This document shows, piece after piece, positions 42,269 to 49,671 of a DNA stretch of 49,671 nucleotides (position 1 is the first letter of the stretch; the number at the start of each line of letters is the position of its first letter). The translations under genes were made by a program, and so were the position numbers. The DNA is from Syntrophaceae bacterium (lineage in GTDB: Bacteria; Desulfobacterota; Syntrophia; Syntrophales; UBA5619), in the NCBI GenBank assembly GCA_003141195.1, contig PLLC01000057.1, positions 1 to 49,671 of the forward strand, written 5' to 3'. Under the pieces are notes generated by a model. The model searched no databases. It worked only from the letters and a program-made list of their open reading frames with translations, and had not been told where the DNA came from.

Positions 42269-43206
42269 GATCCGATCCTCTCCGCCGTTCTGAGCTTTGC
42301 GCTTCTGGCCCGCGGGTTGTCGCGGATCTCCGCCTCGCCCGCGACCACTGGCTTCCGCGTCACAACTTTCATCGTCGGCTTCCGGCCGCAGGCGCAGACG
42401 GGAAGGTTAGGGGGACAGATGCAGCCTTTTTCTCCGGCGCGGAAGGCGTTCTTGACGATCCGGTCTTCCAGCGAATGAAAGGAGATGACGGAGAAGCGTC
42501 CCCCGGGTTTGAGAAGATCCATCCCGCCGACCAGCGCTTGTTGCAGGTTGGCGAGTTCGTCGTTGACGGCGATCCGGAGGGCTTGGAAGGTCCGGGTCGC
42601 CGGATGGATTCGGGCGGGTCCCCTGGTCCTGGGCAATGCCCCGGCCACCACGCCGGCCAGATCGGCCGTCGTCCGGATGGGGGAAAGGGTCCGCCTCTCC
42701 ACGATGGCCCGGGCGATTCTCCCCGCCATCCTTTCCTCGCCGAACTTCCGGATAAGCCCCCCTAACTCCTCTCCGGAGAGGGTGTGGACGAGATCATACG
42801 CGCTCGGACCCCGGACCTGGTCCATCCGCATGTCCAGGGGGGCGTCGAGAGTGAAGCTGAATCCCCTCTCCGCCGCGTCCAGTTGATGGGAGGAAACGCC
42901 CAGATCGAGGAGGATTCCCTCCACCTTTTCGATGTTCATCCCGGACAGAGTGGTTTCCATGTCGGCGAAATTCCCCTTCACCAGAATCGCCCGGTCGCCG
43001 AAGGGCGCCAGACGCTTCCCCGCTTCCCGGAGCGCATCCCCGTCGGCGTCGATGCCGATCAGGCGGCCGTCCGGCGCCGAGTTCCTCAGGATTTCAAAGG
43101 CGTGTCCCCCGCCTCCCAGCGTGCCGTCCACATAGACGGCGCCGGCCCGGCATTGAAGGGAAGCGATGACCTCTCCGACCAGGACCGGTTTGTGGAAGAC
43201 GTCCAT
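42256..43206 (-). CDS. rsmH: 16S rRNA (cytosine1402-N4)-methyltransferase
   Basis: The 316-residue SAM-dependent enzyme methylates N4 of C1402 in 16S rRNA. It begins HKPVLVGEVIASL and has motif I DGTLGGGGHAFEIL, IGIDADGDALREA, ILLDLGVSSHQLDAAERGFSF, PLDMRMD, HPATRTFQALRIAVNDEL and SVISFHSLEDRIVKNAFR. Standard length and standard place after mraZ. The start ATG lies 51 bp after the mraZ stop. Confidence 0.96.
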   Translation of the reverse strand: MDVFHKPVLVGEVIASLQCRAGAVYVDGTLGGGGHAFEILRNSAPDGRLIGIDADGDALREAGKRLAPFGDRAILVKGNFADMETTLSGMNIEKVEGILLDLGVSSHQLDAAERGFSFTLDAPLDMRMDQVRGPSAYDLVHTLSGEELGGLIRKFGEERMAGRIARAIVERRTLSPIRTTADLAGVVAGALPRTRGPARIHPATRTFQALRIAVNDELANLQQALVGGMDLLKPGGRFSVISFHSLEDRIVKNAFRAGEKGCICPPNLPVCACGRKPTMKVVTRKPVVAGEAEIRDNPRARSAKLRTAERIGSCRP

Positions 43207-43257
43207 TTCATGATGCCTTCGTAAAACAAATCGAAAAAGCCATTGTACCGGGGCCTT

Positions 43258-43704
43258 CTATATCCCCAGATCTGCCATATAGTCGCTGAAGCCGTCCAGG
43301 TTGTCCCCGCTCTTCTTCATCTCGGCCTCGAACCTTTCCTTGCTCCAGATCTCGATAACCTTGATCATTCCGGCGAGTACGATGTCCTTCTCCAACTTTG
43401 CAAATTCCCTGAGATTGGGGGGGATGAGGATGCGCCCTTGGCCGTCGAGGGTGCAATCGACGGCGCCCGACATGAAAAACCGTTGAAAGGCGCGCACTTC
43501 TTTCCTGAGAAGGGACTGGTGGGAGACTTTTTCTTCGATCACCCGCCACTCGTCGTAGGGGAAGACCATCAGATAACCGTCCCAGTTCGTGATGACGAGA
43601 CGGTTGTCGTATTTCTCGGCGAACACCTCGCGCAGTCGTGATGGGAAAATGACTCTCCCCTTGTCGTCGATGGCGTGGTAATATTGACCTCGGAAGACGG
43701 ACAT
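43258..43704 (-). CDS. mraZ: Transcriptional regulator MraZ
   Basis: The 148-residue DNA-binding protein has two SpoVT/AbrB-like MraZ domains: [21 protein letters not shown] with [16 protein letters not shown], and [27 protein letters not shown]. MraZ forms rings that bind repeated GTGG boxes upstream of its own gene and repress the dcw operon. Three such boxes are present just upstream. I chose ATG 43704 behind GGAGGAAA; an ATG 18 bp upstream would lie on that ribosome-binding site. Confidence 0.95.
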   Translation of the reverse strand: MSVFRGQYYHAIDDKGRVIFPSRLREVFAEKYDNRLVITNWDGYLMVFPYDEWRVIEEKVSHQSLLRKEVRAFQRFFMSGAVDCTLDGQGRILIPPNLREFAKLEKDIVLAGMIKVIEIWSKERFEAEMKKSGDNLDGFSDYMADLGI

Positions 43705-43718
43705 TGAAGAATTTTCCT

Positions 43719-43780
43719 CCACTATAATCCACTTTGCACCACTTTGAGGCCAAGATAGAGGAGGTTTCCGCCTTTGTCAA
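43719..43780 (-). promoter_or_regulatory. mraZ/dcw promoter with three MraZ boxes
   Basis: On the minus strand TTGACA (43780-43775) and TATCTT (43757-43752) are 17 bp apart, a consensus-like sigma70 promoter. Immediately downstream, GTGG occurs three times at exactly 10-bp spacing (43742-43739, 43732-43729, 43722-43719), two within AAAGTGG. This is the known MraZ operator pattern. Bound MraZ would cover the transcription start and early leader, giving autorepression of the dcw cluster. Confidence 0.8.
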
Positions 43781-43790
43781 GAAATATTTT

Positions 43791-44843
43791 TTACTTTTTT
43801 TGTCTGTTAATTTGATATTTTAAAACGGCCCTGTTGTGCGCAGCGAGGTTGACGGAGAAGTCGTGTGATCCGTCGTTCTTCGCCACGAAATAGAGGTAAT
43901 CGACTTTGGCGGGGTAGAGGGCCGCTCGGAGGGAATCGATGCCGGGGTTGGCGATGGGTCCCGGCGGGAGGCCGCTGATCCGGTAGGTGTTGTAGGGCGT
44001 GTCCGATTTCAGGTGTCTCAGCAAGACGGTTTTCACGTGATTGCCGTCCTGTTCGAGGTTATAGACGGCTGTCGGATCGCTCTGCAGTTTCATTCCCTTT
44101 GCAAGACGATTGTGAAAAACGGCGGAGATGAGCTCTTTTTCGTCCTTGTTGCCGGATTCCTTGCCGATGATCGAGGCGAGGGTTACCCACTGGGCGTGGG
44201 TCAGGCCGATCTCCTCCACGCGCTTCCGCATCTTCGGCGTGACCTCCTTCCAGAACTTCCCAACGAGGATCCGGAGGATCTCTTGGGTCGTCATGGACCG
44301 GTCGAACCGGTAGGTGTCCGGGTAGAGGTATCCCTCGATGCTGTCCGCTTCGATGTCGAGAGAGGTGAGAAAAGATCGGTCGACGGCCAGCGTCGCGAAT
44401 TCCTTCTCATTGATCAACTTGAAGACAGAAAGCCGTCGGGCCACCTCGTTTACGGTGATGTCCTCGGGCAGTGTCACCGGATAAACCTTGATCTCCCCGT
44501 GGACCAGTTTGTCGAGGATCGCCGACGGCGTCATGGTGCCGGTGAGTTCATATTCACCCGCCCGAATGTGTTTCTCGACCCTCTTTCCGAGGGCCAAGAC
44601 CCAGAAAAAAGGACGGTTCCCGGCCAGACCGGCATCGTTGAGAATCTCCGTAATCCGGAAGAAGCCGGACCCTTTCGGAATGTCGACCGTCCTGACGGCC
44701 GTGTGGAGATTGACGGGGGTTGTCGCGTAGCGGTAGAAGGCCGCCCCGGTCAGAAACAGAACCAGAAGGCACAGGAGAACCTTTTTCCGTCTATAAAACC
44801 ATTTCATTCGAGATATCATTTTTGAATATGCTTGCATGTTCAT
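43791..44843 (-). CDS. mltG: Endolytic murein transglycosylase MltG (YceG)
   Basis: The 350-residue inner-membrane protein has one N-terminal segment (VLLCLLVLFLTGAAFYRYA), a LysM-like region (GSGFFRITEILNDAGL..) and the YceG catalytic domain: EGYLYPDTYRFDRSMT, ASIIGKESGNKDEKELISAVFHNRL, LQSDPTAVYNL, YNTYRISGLPPGPIANPG and DYLYFVAKNDGSHDFS. It cleaves nascent glycan strands to end their growth. The usual (V/I)EKE motif reads IIGKE, so one conserved Glu is missing. The start overlaps the ruvX stop (ATGA), and the dcw promoter begins just after this gene. Confidence 0.9.
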   Translation of the reverse strand: MNMQAYSKMISRMKWFYRRKKVLLCLLVLFLTGAAFYRYATTPVNLHTAVRTVDIPKGSGFFRITEILNDAGLAGNRPFFWVLALGKRVEKHIRAGEYELTGTMTPSAILDKLVHGEIKVYPVTLPEDITVNEVARRLSVFKLINEKEFATLAVDRSFLTSLDIEADSIEGYLYPDTYRFDRSMTTQEILRILVGKFWKEVTPKMRKRVEEIGLTHAQWVTLASIIGKESGNKDEKELISAVFHNRLAKGMKLQSDPTAVYNLEQDGNHVKTVLLRHLKSDTPYNTYRISGLPPGPIANPGIDSLRAALYPAKVDYLYFVAKNDGSHDFSVNLAAHNRAVLKYQINRQKK

Positions 44844-45280
44844 GGGGCCGTATGTCCGGTTTCCCCCTCACGGGCCAGCGCATCGAGATAGCCCTGAAGG
44901 ATGATGCTGGCGGCCAGACGGTCGACGACCCCTCTTTTCTTCTCCCGGCGGACGCCGGTCTCCCGGAGAAGCTCCTTCGCCTCTTTCGTTGAGAGGGTTT
45001 CATCCCGGCGGATGACGGGAAGGGTAAAACGGGTCTGCAGCCGCCGGATAAACCGGTTGACCTTCTCGCACTGGATCCCCTCGCTGCCGTCGAGACGGAG
45101 CGGATAACCCACGACAATACTTTCGACGCCGAAGCGTTCGATGAAAACGGCGATCGCCGTGAGATCCGCATCGCGGTTCTTCCGGACGACGGTCCCAACC
45201 CCCTGCGCCGTCATTCCGAGCTCATCGCAGACCGCAACGCCGATCCTCCGGCTGCCGTAATCCAGCCCCAGTACCCTCAT
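44840..45280 (-). CDS. ruvX: RuvX/YqgF family putative Holliday junction resolvase
   Basis: The 146-residue RNase H-fold nuclease starts MRVLGLDYGSRRIGVAVCDE with the first catalytic Asp, then VGYPLRLDGSEG and RRDETLSTKEA, and ends near VDRLAASIILQGYLD with the last acidic residue. Family members act in 16S rRNA 5' end processing and were proposed as Holliday junction resolvases. I chose ATG 45280 behind ACGGGAGAAACG; an upstream extension is not conserved in type. It is translationally coupled to mltG. Confidence 0.92.
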   Translation of the reverse strand: MRVLGLDYGSRRIGVAVCDELGMTAQGVGTVVRKNRDADLTAIAVFIERFGVESIVVGYPLRLDGSEGIQCEKVNRFIRRLQTRFTLPVIRRDETLSTKEAKELLRETGVRREKKRGVVDRLAASIILQGYLDALAREGETGHTAP

Positions 45281-45324
45281 CGTTTCTCCCGTCGATAAAC
45301 AAAGATCCTTATAAATCATCCGAC

Positions 45325-45777
45325 ATGAGAATTCCACCCCATTCATCTCCCCGGAAGAAATGGTTGATTCCGTTGCAAAACGTCCCAAACGCCGCGATTC
45401 AGGGACTGCTTCGGAAAAAGTTCATCGGCAAAGAGCTCTCTACAACGACCACGGCGGACCCCTTCATGACAAAATATCTTTTTCCGGGAGGCAATATGCC
45501 GTCCATTGCGCAGATCGGCGCCGCCGTTGAAAAGAGCTTTGTCATGGAGGACTGGCACCTGATCGGCCCCGATTATGACAGGACGCTCATGGCCTGGTTT
45601 GAAAACTTCGACTCGGGCTGGGATCAATTGAAAGCGAAATACGGCGAGCGGTTCTACCGCATGTGGAAATACTACCTGCTTTACTGCGCCGGGTCCTTTC
45701 GCGCCCGGCATGTTCAACTTTGGCAAATCGTCTTCTCGAAGCACGGCGTCCCCGGAGGCTATGAAACCATTCGGTGA
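45325..45777 (+). pseudogene. cfa: C-terminal fragment of cyclopropane-fatty-acyl-phospholipid synthase
   Basis: From about residue 42 (DPFMTKYLFPGGNMPSIAQI) to the end (FRARHVQLWQIVFSKHG) the frame matches the last third of CFA synthase, including EDWHLIGPDYDRTLMAWFENF and YGERFYRMWKYYLL. The SAM-binding core and catalytic cysteine of the full enzyme (about 380-420 residues) are missing. The first 40 codons do not resemble it, so the gene was cut by a rearrangement. It lies divergently next to ruvX, at the junction between the dcw cluster and a decayed region. Confidence 0.75.
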
Positions 45778-46578
45778 GGGGGGATGAGGCGGTGAACTCT
45801 ATGCCGGATAAATCAGGTTCCTGAGGGGTTATTACAAAATCATGGAAATCGTTTACAGGGCGCTGAAGCAGCCCAATGCCGTGGCCAAGATCACCGGCCT
45901 TATCTCCAACGTGATCCACAGGATAAACTGTAGTCCCGAGAAGTAAGCGCTTTATATCAGCCGCCAGACCTGCGCGCTGCACGCCCGACACGCCAGAACT
46001 GCCCGTTGCGTGATGTCGAGAGTCTGCGAGAATGCGATACCCTTCCCTGATCGAAGCGACCAGGGCAATGGAATGAATAACAGTCGACCTCGACTAGCAC
46101 AAGTCCTCGGAGCCGGTTCATTATTATTTACTCCGGCAATTAAACATGGCCATTAAATCTGTGCGATGCCCGTATTTCCTGTAAACGTCGATCATTCGTT
46201 GCTATATTTAGTTGCCGGTGTAATAAAACCGAAGATTATGGGTAGGAAGGGTGCATCGAAACGTTTTCTTTGCAACTTTTAATAATTACATGTCCAATAT
46301 GGTGTGTCTATGGTTTTCCATCACAATTGGCTCGATGACATTCCCCAGAGTCAGGTTCTATGCATTTCATACCGGCCCTTCCCCAGCACCTATGACACAT
46401 CTCCCAATCAATTTTTCCATATCTCTAACTCTTCGGTGTGTCCACTTAATCGGGGGGAATATCAGGTTGAAACTAACAAGCCGCCCCATCGGAAAACGAG
46501 ACGGCTTAAAGATGAATTAGTGATTTGAACAAATTACGGCTGACACTTTTCAGTCATGTCATATGCAACCATTTCATA
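45778..46578. other. Decayed intergenic region without a clear gene
   Basis: About 800 bp with no gene I can support. A 34-codon frame (45842-45946, +) reads MEIVYRALKQPNAVAKITGL and continues for a further 14 residues. It looks like the tail of a longer protein but I do not recognise it. The rest becomes AT-rich with frequent stops. Frames between 46251 and 46528 have no recognisable motifs or good ribosome-binding site. Confidence 0.5.
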
Positions 46579-47028
46579 TTAAGGTTTAACCACCATGACA
46601 GGGCATTTTGAACCTTTGACTACTTTATCTGCAACGCTGCCCATAAGCTGTTTCAGAATCCCTGTCTTTCCATGAGATGCAATAACAATCAAATCAATCT
46701 TTTTCGCTTTCTGCTCGCTCAATATCACTTCAGAGGGAACACCATTCTTGACATCAAAAATAACTTTTATCTTCTTCTCCTTGATAATAGCCTCGGCTTC
46801 TTTTTGCAACTTGTCTGTGGACGCCTTGACACTCTCCTTCTCGAGCTGTTTGACGACTTCATAACTGAGGCAGTAATCAACGGCACATTGTTTGATTTGC
46901 TCATCGATAACATGTAAGAGATAGATTTTGGTATCATACTGGGTTGCAATATCAACCGCCTTCTTCAATGCCGCATCTGCAAATTTTGAAAAATCTGTTG
47001 GAACAAGGATATTCTTTGGTGCAAACAT
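46579..47028 (-). CDS. Universal stress protein, UspA family
   Basis: The 149-residue single-domain Usp starts with KNILVPTDFSKFADAALKKA (first strand and the conserved Asp). It ends with the ATP-binding signature ASHGKTGILKQLMGSVADKVVKGS.. and CPVMVV, so it is of the nucleotide-binding type. Such proteins support survival under stress such as energy limitation. An AAAGGAGGTAAGATT ribosome-binding site precedes the ATG. It lies upstream-to-downstream with the NADH dehydrogenase gene on the same strand (129 bp gap). Confidence 0.92.
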   Translation of the reverse strand: MFAPKNILVPTDFSKFADAALKKAVDIATQYDTKIYLLHVIDEQIKQCAVDYCLSYEVVKQLEKESVKASTDKLQKEAEAIIKEKKIKVIFDVKNGVPSEVILSEQKAKKIDLIVIASHGKTGILKQLMGSVADKVVKGSKCPVMVVKP

Positions 47029-47157
47029 AATCTTACCTCCTTTTTCTTTTTTATTTTACAGTATAAAACTTATTCTAACAGATTGTTATGCCCATTTTCA
47101 ACTATTATTTGATGGAATGTCAAGATTATAAATATAAATACGAAATAATGATTATGA

Positions 47158-48486
47158 TTATCCTTTAGGCGGGTCATTGTCACGCTTGGTCCCATAGACA
47201 CAGGAGGATGATTTAGGAGGGGAGCCTATCTCTGAGGGAAAGACAAAGCGGACGGCCCGTTCGTATAATAGATAGTCCCATGCCCAGTTGATGAGAACCA
47301 TCATCCGGTTACGGAAACCGATGAGGTTGAAGAGGTGAATAACGAGCCAGAGGAGCCAGGCAAAAAAACCGGTATAGGTTCTCGAACCAATGGCCACCCC
47401 AGCGGTATTGCGACCGATGGTGATCATCGAGCCCCGATCACGGTAATAAAAAGGCCGTGGCGCTGTTTCATCGATTTGTCGCAAGATGTTTTGTGCAGCC
47501 GTAATTGCGGATTGGATAGCGACCTGGGCAACCATAGGCAACACACGATTATTTTCGCTGATGGAAGCCAGATCTCCAACCACGTAGATTTCCGGGTGAC
47601 CTGGTACCTGTAACGTCGGCAGAACAGGAACACGTCCATCCCGGTTTGTCGGCAGGCTCGATAGGGTAGCAATCGGTTCCCCTTTTACACCGGCTGTCCA
47701 AACAACGGTCCGTGTAGGAATCTTATTCTGGCCACTTAATCTCGCTGTATCTGGGGTCACTTCTACGACTTTCGCCCCTAATCGCACTTCAATACTCATC
47801 TTCTTGAGCCTCTCAAGCGTATAGATGCTCACCGTCTCCGGCATATTAGCGACCAGCCTGTCCGACGCTTCAAGGAGAATGATCCGGACAGTTTGAAAAT
47901 CGATAGAACGGTAGTCTCGGACGAGGGGACCATGAACAAGTTCGCTCAGTGCACCGGCGTACTCCACTCCTGTGGCGCCACCGCCCACGATAACAAATGT
48001 GAGAAGGCTTCTGCGTCTATCCTCGTTTGTCTCTCTGGCGGCCCCTTCAAAACAGCATATAATGTGGTTTTTTAGGGTAACTGCTTCTTCCAGGGTCTTC
48101 AGATAATAGGTATGGGCTTCCACCCCCGGTATGTCGAATGAATGAGTCATACTTCCCGTGGACAGAATCAGATAATCGTAAGAAATCTCCTCACCATCGG
48201 TTTCTAATATTCTATTTTGCAGGTTAATCAGCCGGACGTTGGCCAAAGCAAAGTCTACGTTGGGAAGATTCCAGAAGATGCTGCGAACGGGGTATGCGAT
48301 ATCCTCCGCTTCCAGTTCGGCTGCCGCTACCTGATAGAGGAGAGCAAGGAAGGTGTGGTAGTTGTTCCGATCAACAATGAGGACATCAACGGGCTTGTTC
48401 GCCAGCCTCCGGGCAGCCCAGAGTCCGCCGAATCCCGCGCCAACAATGACCACTCTCGGTTTTACACGCTGGTTCATCTTTGCCAT
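47158..48486 (-). CDS. ndh: Type II NADH:quinone oxidoreductase-like flavoprotein
   Basis: The 442-residue FAD-dependent pyridine nucleotide oxidoreductase has an N-terminal FAD motif VVIVGAGFGGLWAARRLA, a second Rossmann motif TFVIVGGGATGVEYAGALSEL for NADH, TRTVVWTAGVKG, and the FAD-closing IYVVGDLASI. AQVAIQSAITAAQNI and a hydrophobic C-terminal region (FFAWLLWLVIHLFNLIGFRNRMMVLINW) for membrane attachment complete the NDH-2 pattern. It passes electrons from NADH to quinone without proton pumping. The start is weakly supported; an ATG nine bases downstream is possible. Confidence 0.88.
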   Translation of the reverse strand: MAKMNQRVKPRVVIVGAGFGGLWAARRLANKPVDVLIVDRNNYHTFLALLYQVAAAELEAEDIAYPVRSIFWNLPNVDFALANVRLINLQNRILETDGEEISYDYLILSTGSMTHSFDIPGVEAHTYYLKTLEEAVTLKNHIICCFEGAARETNEDRRRSLLTFVIVGGGATGVEYAGALSELVHGPLVRDYRSIDFQTVRIILLEASDRLVANMPETVSIYTLERLKKMSIEVRLGAKVVEVTPDTARLSGQNKIPTRTVVWTAGVKGEPIATLSSLPTNRDGRVPVLPTLQVPGHPEIYVVGDLASISENNRVLPMVAQVAIQSAITAAQNILRQIDETAPRPFYYRDRGSMITIGRNTAGVAIGSRTYTGFFAWLLWLVIHLFNLIGFRNRMMVLINWAWDYLLYERAVRFVFPSEIGSPPKSSSCVYGTKRDNDPPKG

Positions 48487-48575
48487 TTGGATTTAGGTTT
48501 TATATCGGCATATGGGGATACTAAAAACTTTTTCTGTAAAGAAAGCAATGGTCCTTATGAAAATCTTTTACCTTT

Positions 48576-48710
48576 TTACCCGGCCCTGATCCCCAGCCTT
48601 GCCTCGGTCAGTAAGGGATTATCTTTTAATGCCCGAGCGAGACAGTCTTTCAGTGAAAGGGGGCTTGGGATGGCTCCACTCTGGGTTCCCGTTGCACCTG
48701 TCGCGTCGAC
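48576..48710 (-). pseudogene. Remnant of a TolC-family outer membrane efflux protein
   Basis: The minus strand from 48710 reads VDATGATGTQSGAIPSPLSL, then KDCLARALKDNPLLTEARLG, which matches the start of an outer membrane efflux (TolC) repeat (SLxxCLxxALxxNPxLxxAR). It ends at TAA (48578-48576), and upstream in the same frame another stop follows a signal-peptide-like stretch. The other about 380 residues of such a protein are missing. The rest of 48487-48878 shows no gene. Confidence 0.55.
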
Positions 48711-48878
48711 TTTTTAATCTTGTGCTTTTGCTTCACCTAAAACACAGGGCAGAGCCCCCCAGTCAACGATTAGGATGATGCTCAAACGTATTCTTCGAAA
48801 AAAATTCTTCATCCTGAAATCCTTATCCAGCTGTATTCTGATCAAATACGGACCATGCACACTTCCTACATTAAAAAT

Positions 48879-49418
48879 CTACACCGACTGCGACTCAATC
48901 TGATTGACAACTTTCCCGTATTTTTCGTGAATCATCTTTCTGTCGAATTCATAGAACTCCGCAAGCATCTTATCCTGCTCCTCCGGCGTGAAATACTCCA
49001 TGCAGGGGTAGAAAAAATGCTTATCCTCCTTTTCGATATGTATGGGATAAAAATGGGCCAGTTCCTTCAGGAGGGTGACGACTTCCTGTGATGTATCTTC
49101 TCCCGTGAGATGTCTTTCTTTGGCATCCACCAGCATAGCAACCGTTTTCCGGGCATACTTATGTTCCTCTACCAACTCTTCCATGATCCGGGCGTGTTCC
49201 CGGGAGAGCTGTTTATTAATGAGATCTCGAAAGAGGATATCCTCCTCCTTGCCGTGGTGCGTCCGGTCGGCGTAAGTCCGAATGAAGTCCACAGCGGTAT
49301 CCACAAATAGGGGGTCCACCTTTTTCTGTTCAGTAATCTTCCTGGTTTCACCCTCAAAGCAGCTCAGCATCTTTTCAATCAACCTGTGTTCCCGCATCAG
49401 GGGGCCGATCGGCTTCAT
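48879..49418 (-). CDS. Hemerythrin-like (HHE domain) protein
   Basis: The 179-residue all-alpha protein shows repeated His/Glu metal-ligand motifs of the hemerythrin cation-binding family: MREHRLIEKML, RTYADRTHHGKEEDILF, LSREHARIMEELVEEHKYARK and FYPIHIEKEDKHFFYPCMEYF. Such proteins bind a di-iron centre and act in oxygen, NO or iron handling in anaerobes and microaerophiles. The ATG lies behind GAGGAGGTGTCGTC. It stands alone between a TolC remnant and an IS element. Confidence 0.9.
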   Translation of the reverse strand: MKPIGPLMREHRLIEKMLSCFEGETRKITEQKKVDPLFVDTAVDFIRTYADRTHHGKEEDILFRDLINKQLSREHARIMEELVEEHKYARKTVAMLVDAKERHLTGEDTSQEVVTLLKELAHFYPIHIEKEDKHFFYPCMEYFTPEEQDKMLAEFYEFDRKMIHEKYGKVVNQIESQSV

Positions 49419-49532
49419 GACGACACCTCCTCTTTATTGTGTGTTTGATTTATCTGTTTGACTATCCGTGTATTCCATCAAGTTGGCCGCCTGTTTGACT
49501 GCCTATGTATATTCGAATATCGCTCTCATCCT

Positions 49533-49671
49533 TGACCTGCCCCCAGAACATGTACCACATTTAGAGTTAGAGTTCTGCCATTTTTTTATTTCTCAATGCA
49601 GATACGCCTCTGGTGCCGGAGGGCGGTAATTCAAAGAGCTGTGTGGCCTGAACGTGTTGTATTCCAATCGC
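49533..49671 (-). mobile_element. IS3-family insertion sequence, end only (cut by window edge)
   Basis: TGACCTGCCCCCAGAACATG (from 49533) is a terminal repeat of the type seen at IS3-family ends. It is followed inward by the 3' end of a transposase gene on the minus strand. The remainder lies beyond the window. Confidence 0.65.
49593..49671 (-). CDS. IS3-type transposase (OrfB/integrase core), C-terminal end, partial
   Basis: The last 25 codons read RLEYNTFRPHSSLNYRPPAP followed by EAYLH and TGA. The YNxxRPHSSLxYRPPAPE pattern is the hallmark C-terminus of IS3-type integrase-core transposases, just after the catalytic Glu. The N-terminal part is outside the window. Confidence 0.8.
   Translation of the reverse strand, partial: RLEYNTFRPHSSLNYRPPAPEAYLH

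Noticed and set aside
45842-45946. 34-codon frame after the CFA fragment
   Set aside because: It looks like a protein tail, but I could not assign a family and the start is unsupported. It is mentioned only within the decayed region.
46251-46528. Two overlapping plus-strand frames of 74-89 codons
   Set aside because: No ribosome-binding site, no motif, and composition like decayed DNA.

Overview
The window looks like a chromosomal segment of an anaerobic Gram-negative bacterium of the former Deltaproteobacteria (Desulfobacterota), plausibly Syntrophales-like. This is an inference. It rests on a ferredoxin-dependent 2-oxoacid oxidoreductase paired with succinyl-CoA synthetase, a meso-DAP-type division and cell-wall (dcw) cluster, a lipoprotein and TolC-type remnant (outer membrane), a TAXI-TRAP receptor remnant, and REP/MITE-like dispersed palindromes. 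No rRNA or tRNA gene was recognised.

Layout. 1-3400 is mobile DNA: an IS630-type element with a split transposase and, abutting it, a group II intron with its reverse transcriptase. 3407-9753 (+) holds a DUF1015 protein and then a tight operon korA-korB-korD-korC-sucC-sucD, which would oxidise a 2-oxoacid (probably 2-oxoglutarate) to an acyl-CoA with reduced ferredoxin and recover ATP from the thioester, or run in reverse. 9930-13093 (-) is a polar amino acid ABC transporter (binding protein, two permeases, ATPase) with a perfect 28-bp palindrome after the binding-protein gene.

13200-17600 is the most unusual part. A decayed TAXI receptor is followed by two related attC-like sites. They delimit one unit with a DUF4258/DUF2283 pair and a second unit with a 1103-codon single-chain Type IIG-like restriction-modification enzyme. 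The core sites pair as expected for integron gene cassettes (GTTATGC with GCATAAC, GTTGGGC with GCCCAAC), but no integrase is visible. I read this as a probable integrase-less cassette cluster.

17626-26031 is mixed: an HD-GYP protein, a YitT-type membrane protein, a glutamine cyclotransferase, a YajG-like lipoprotein, a UPF0182 membrane protein and a radical SAM protein whose C-terminus runs into a REP-like palindrome.

26216-45280 (-) is the dcw cluster in transcription order ruvX-mltG-mraZ-rsmH-ftsL-ftsI-murE-murF-mraY-murD-ftsW-murG-murC-murB-ftsQ-(small ORF)-ftsA-ftsZ, with ATGA-type overlaps between many genes. A consensus-like promoter with three 10-bp-spaced GTGG boxes (likely MraZ operator) precedes mraZ. 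Two copies of a 120-bp MITE-like palindrome lie in the cluster, one between murB and ftsQ and one just after ftsZ. 45325-49671 is a decayed, more AT-rich end: a CFA synthase fragment, a universal stress protein, a type II NADH dehydrogenase, a TolC remnant, a hemerythrin-like protein and the edge of an IS3-family element.
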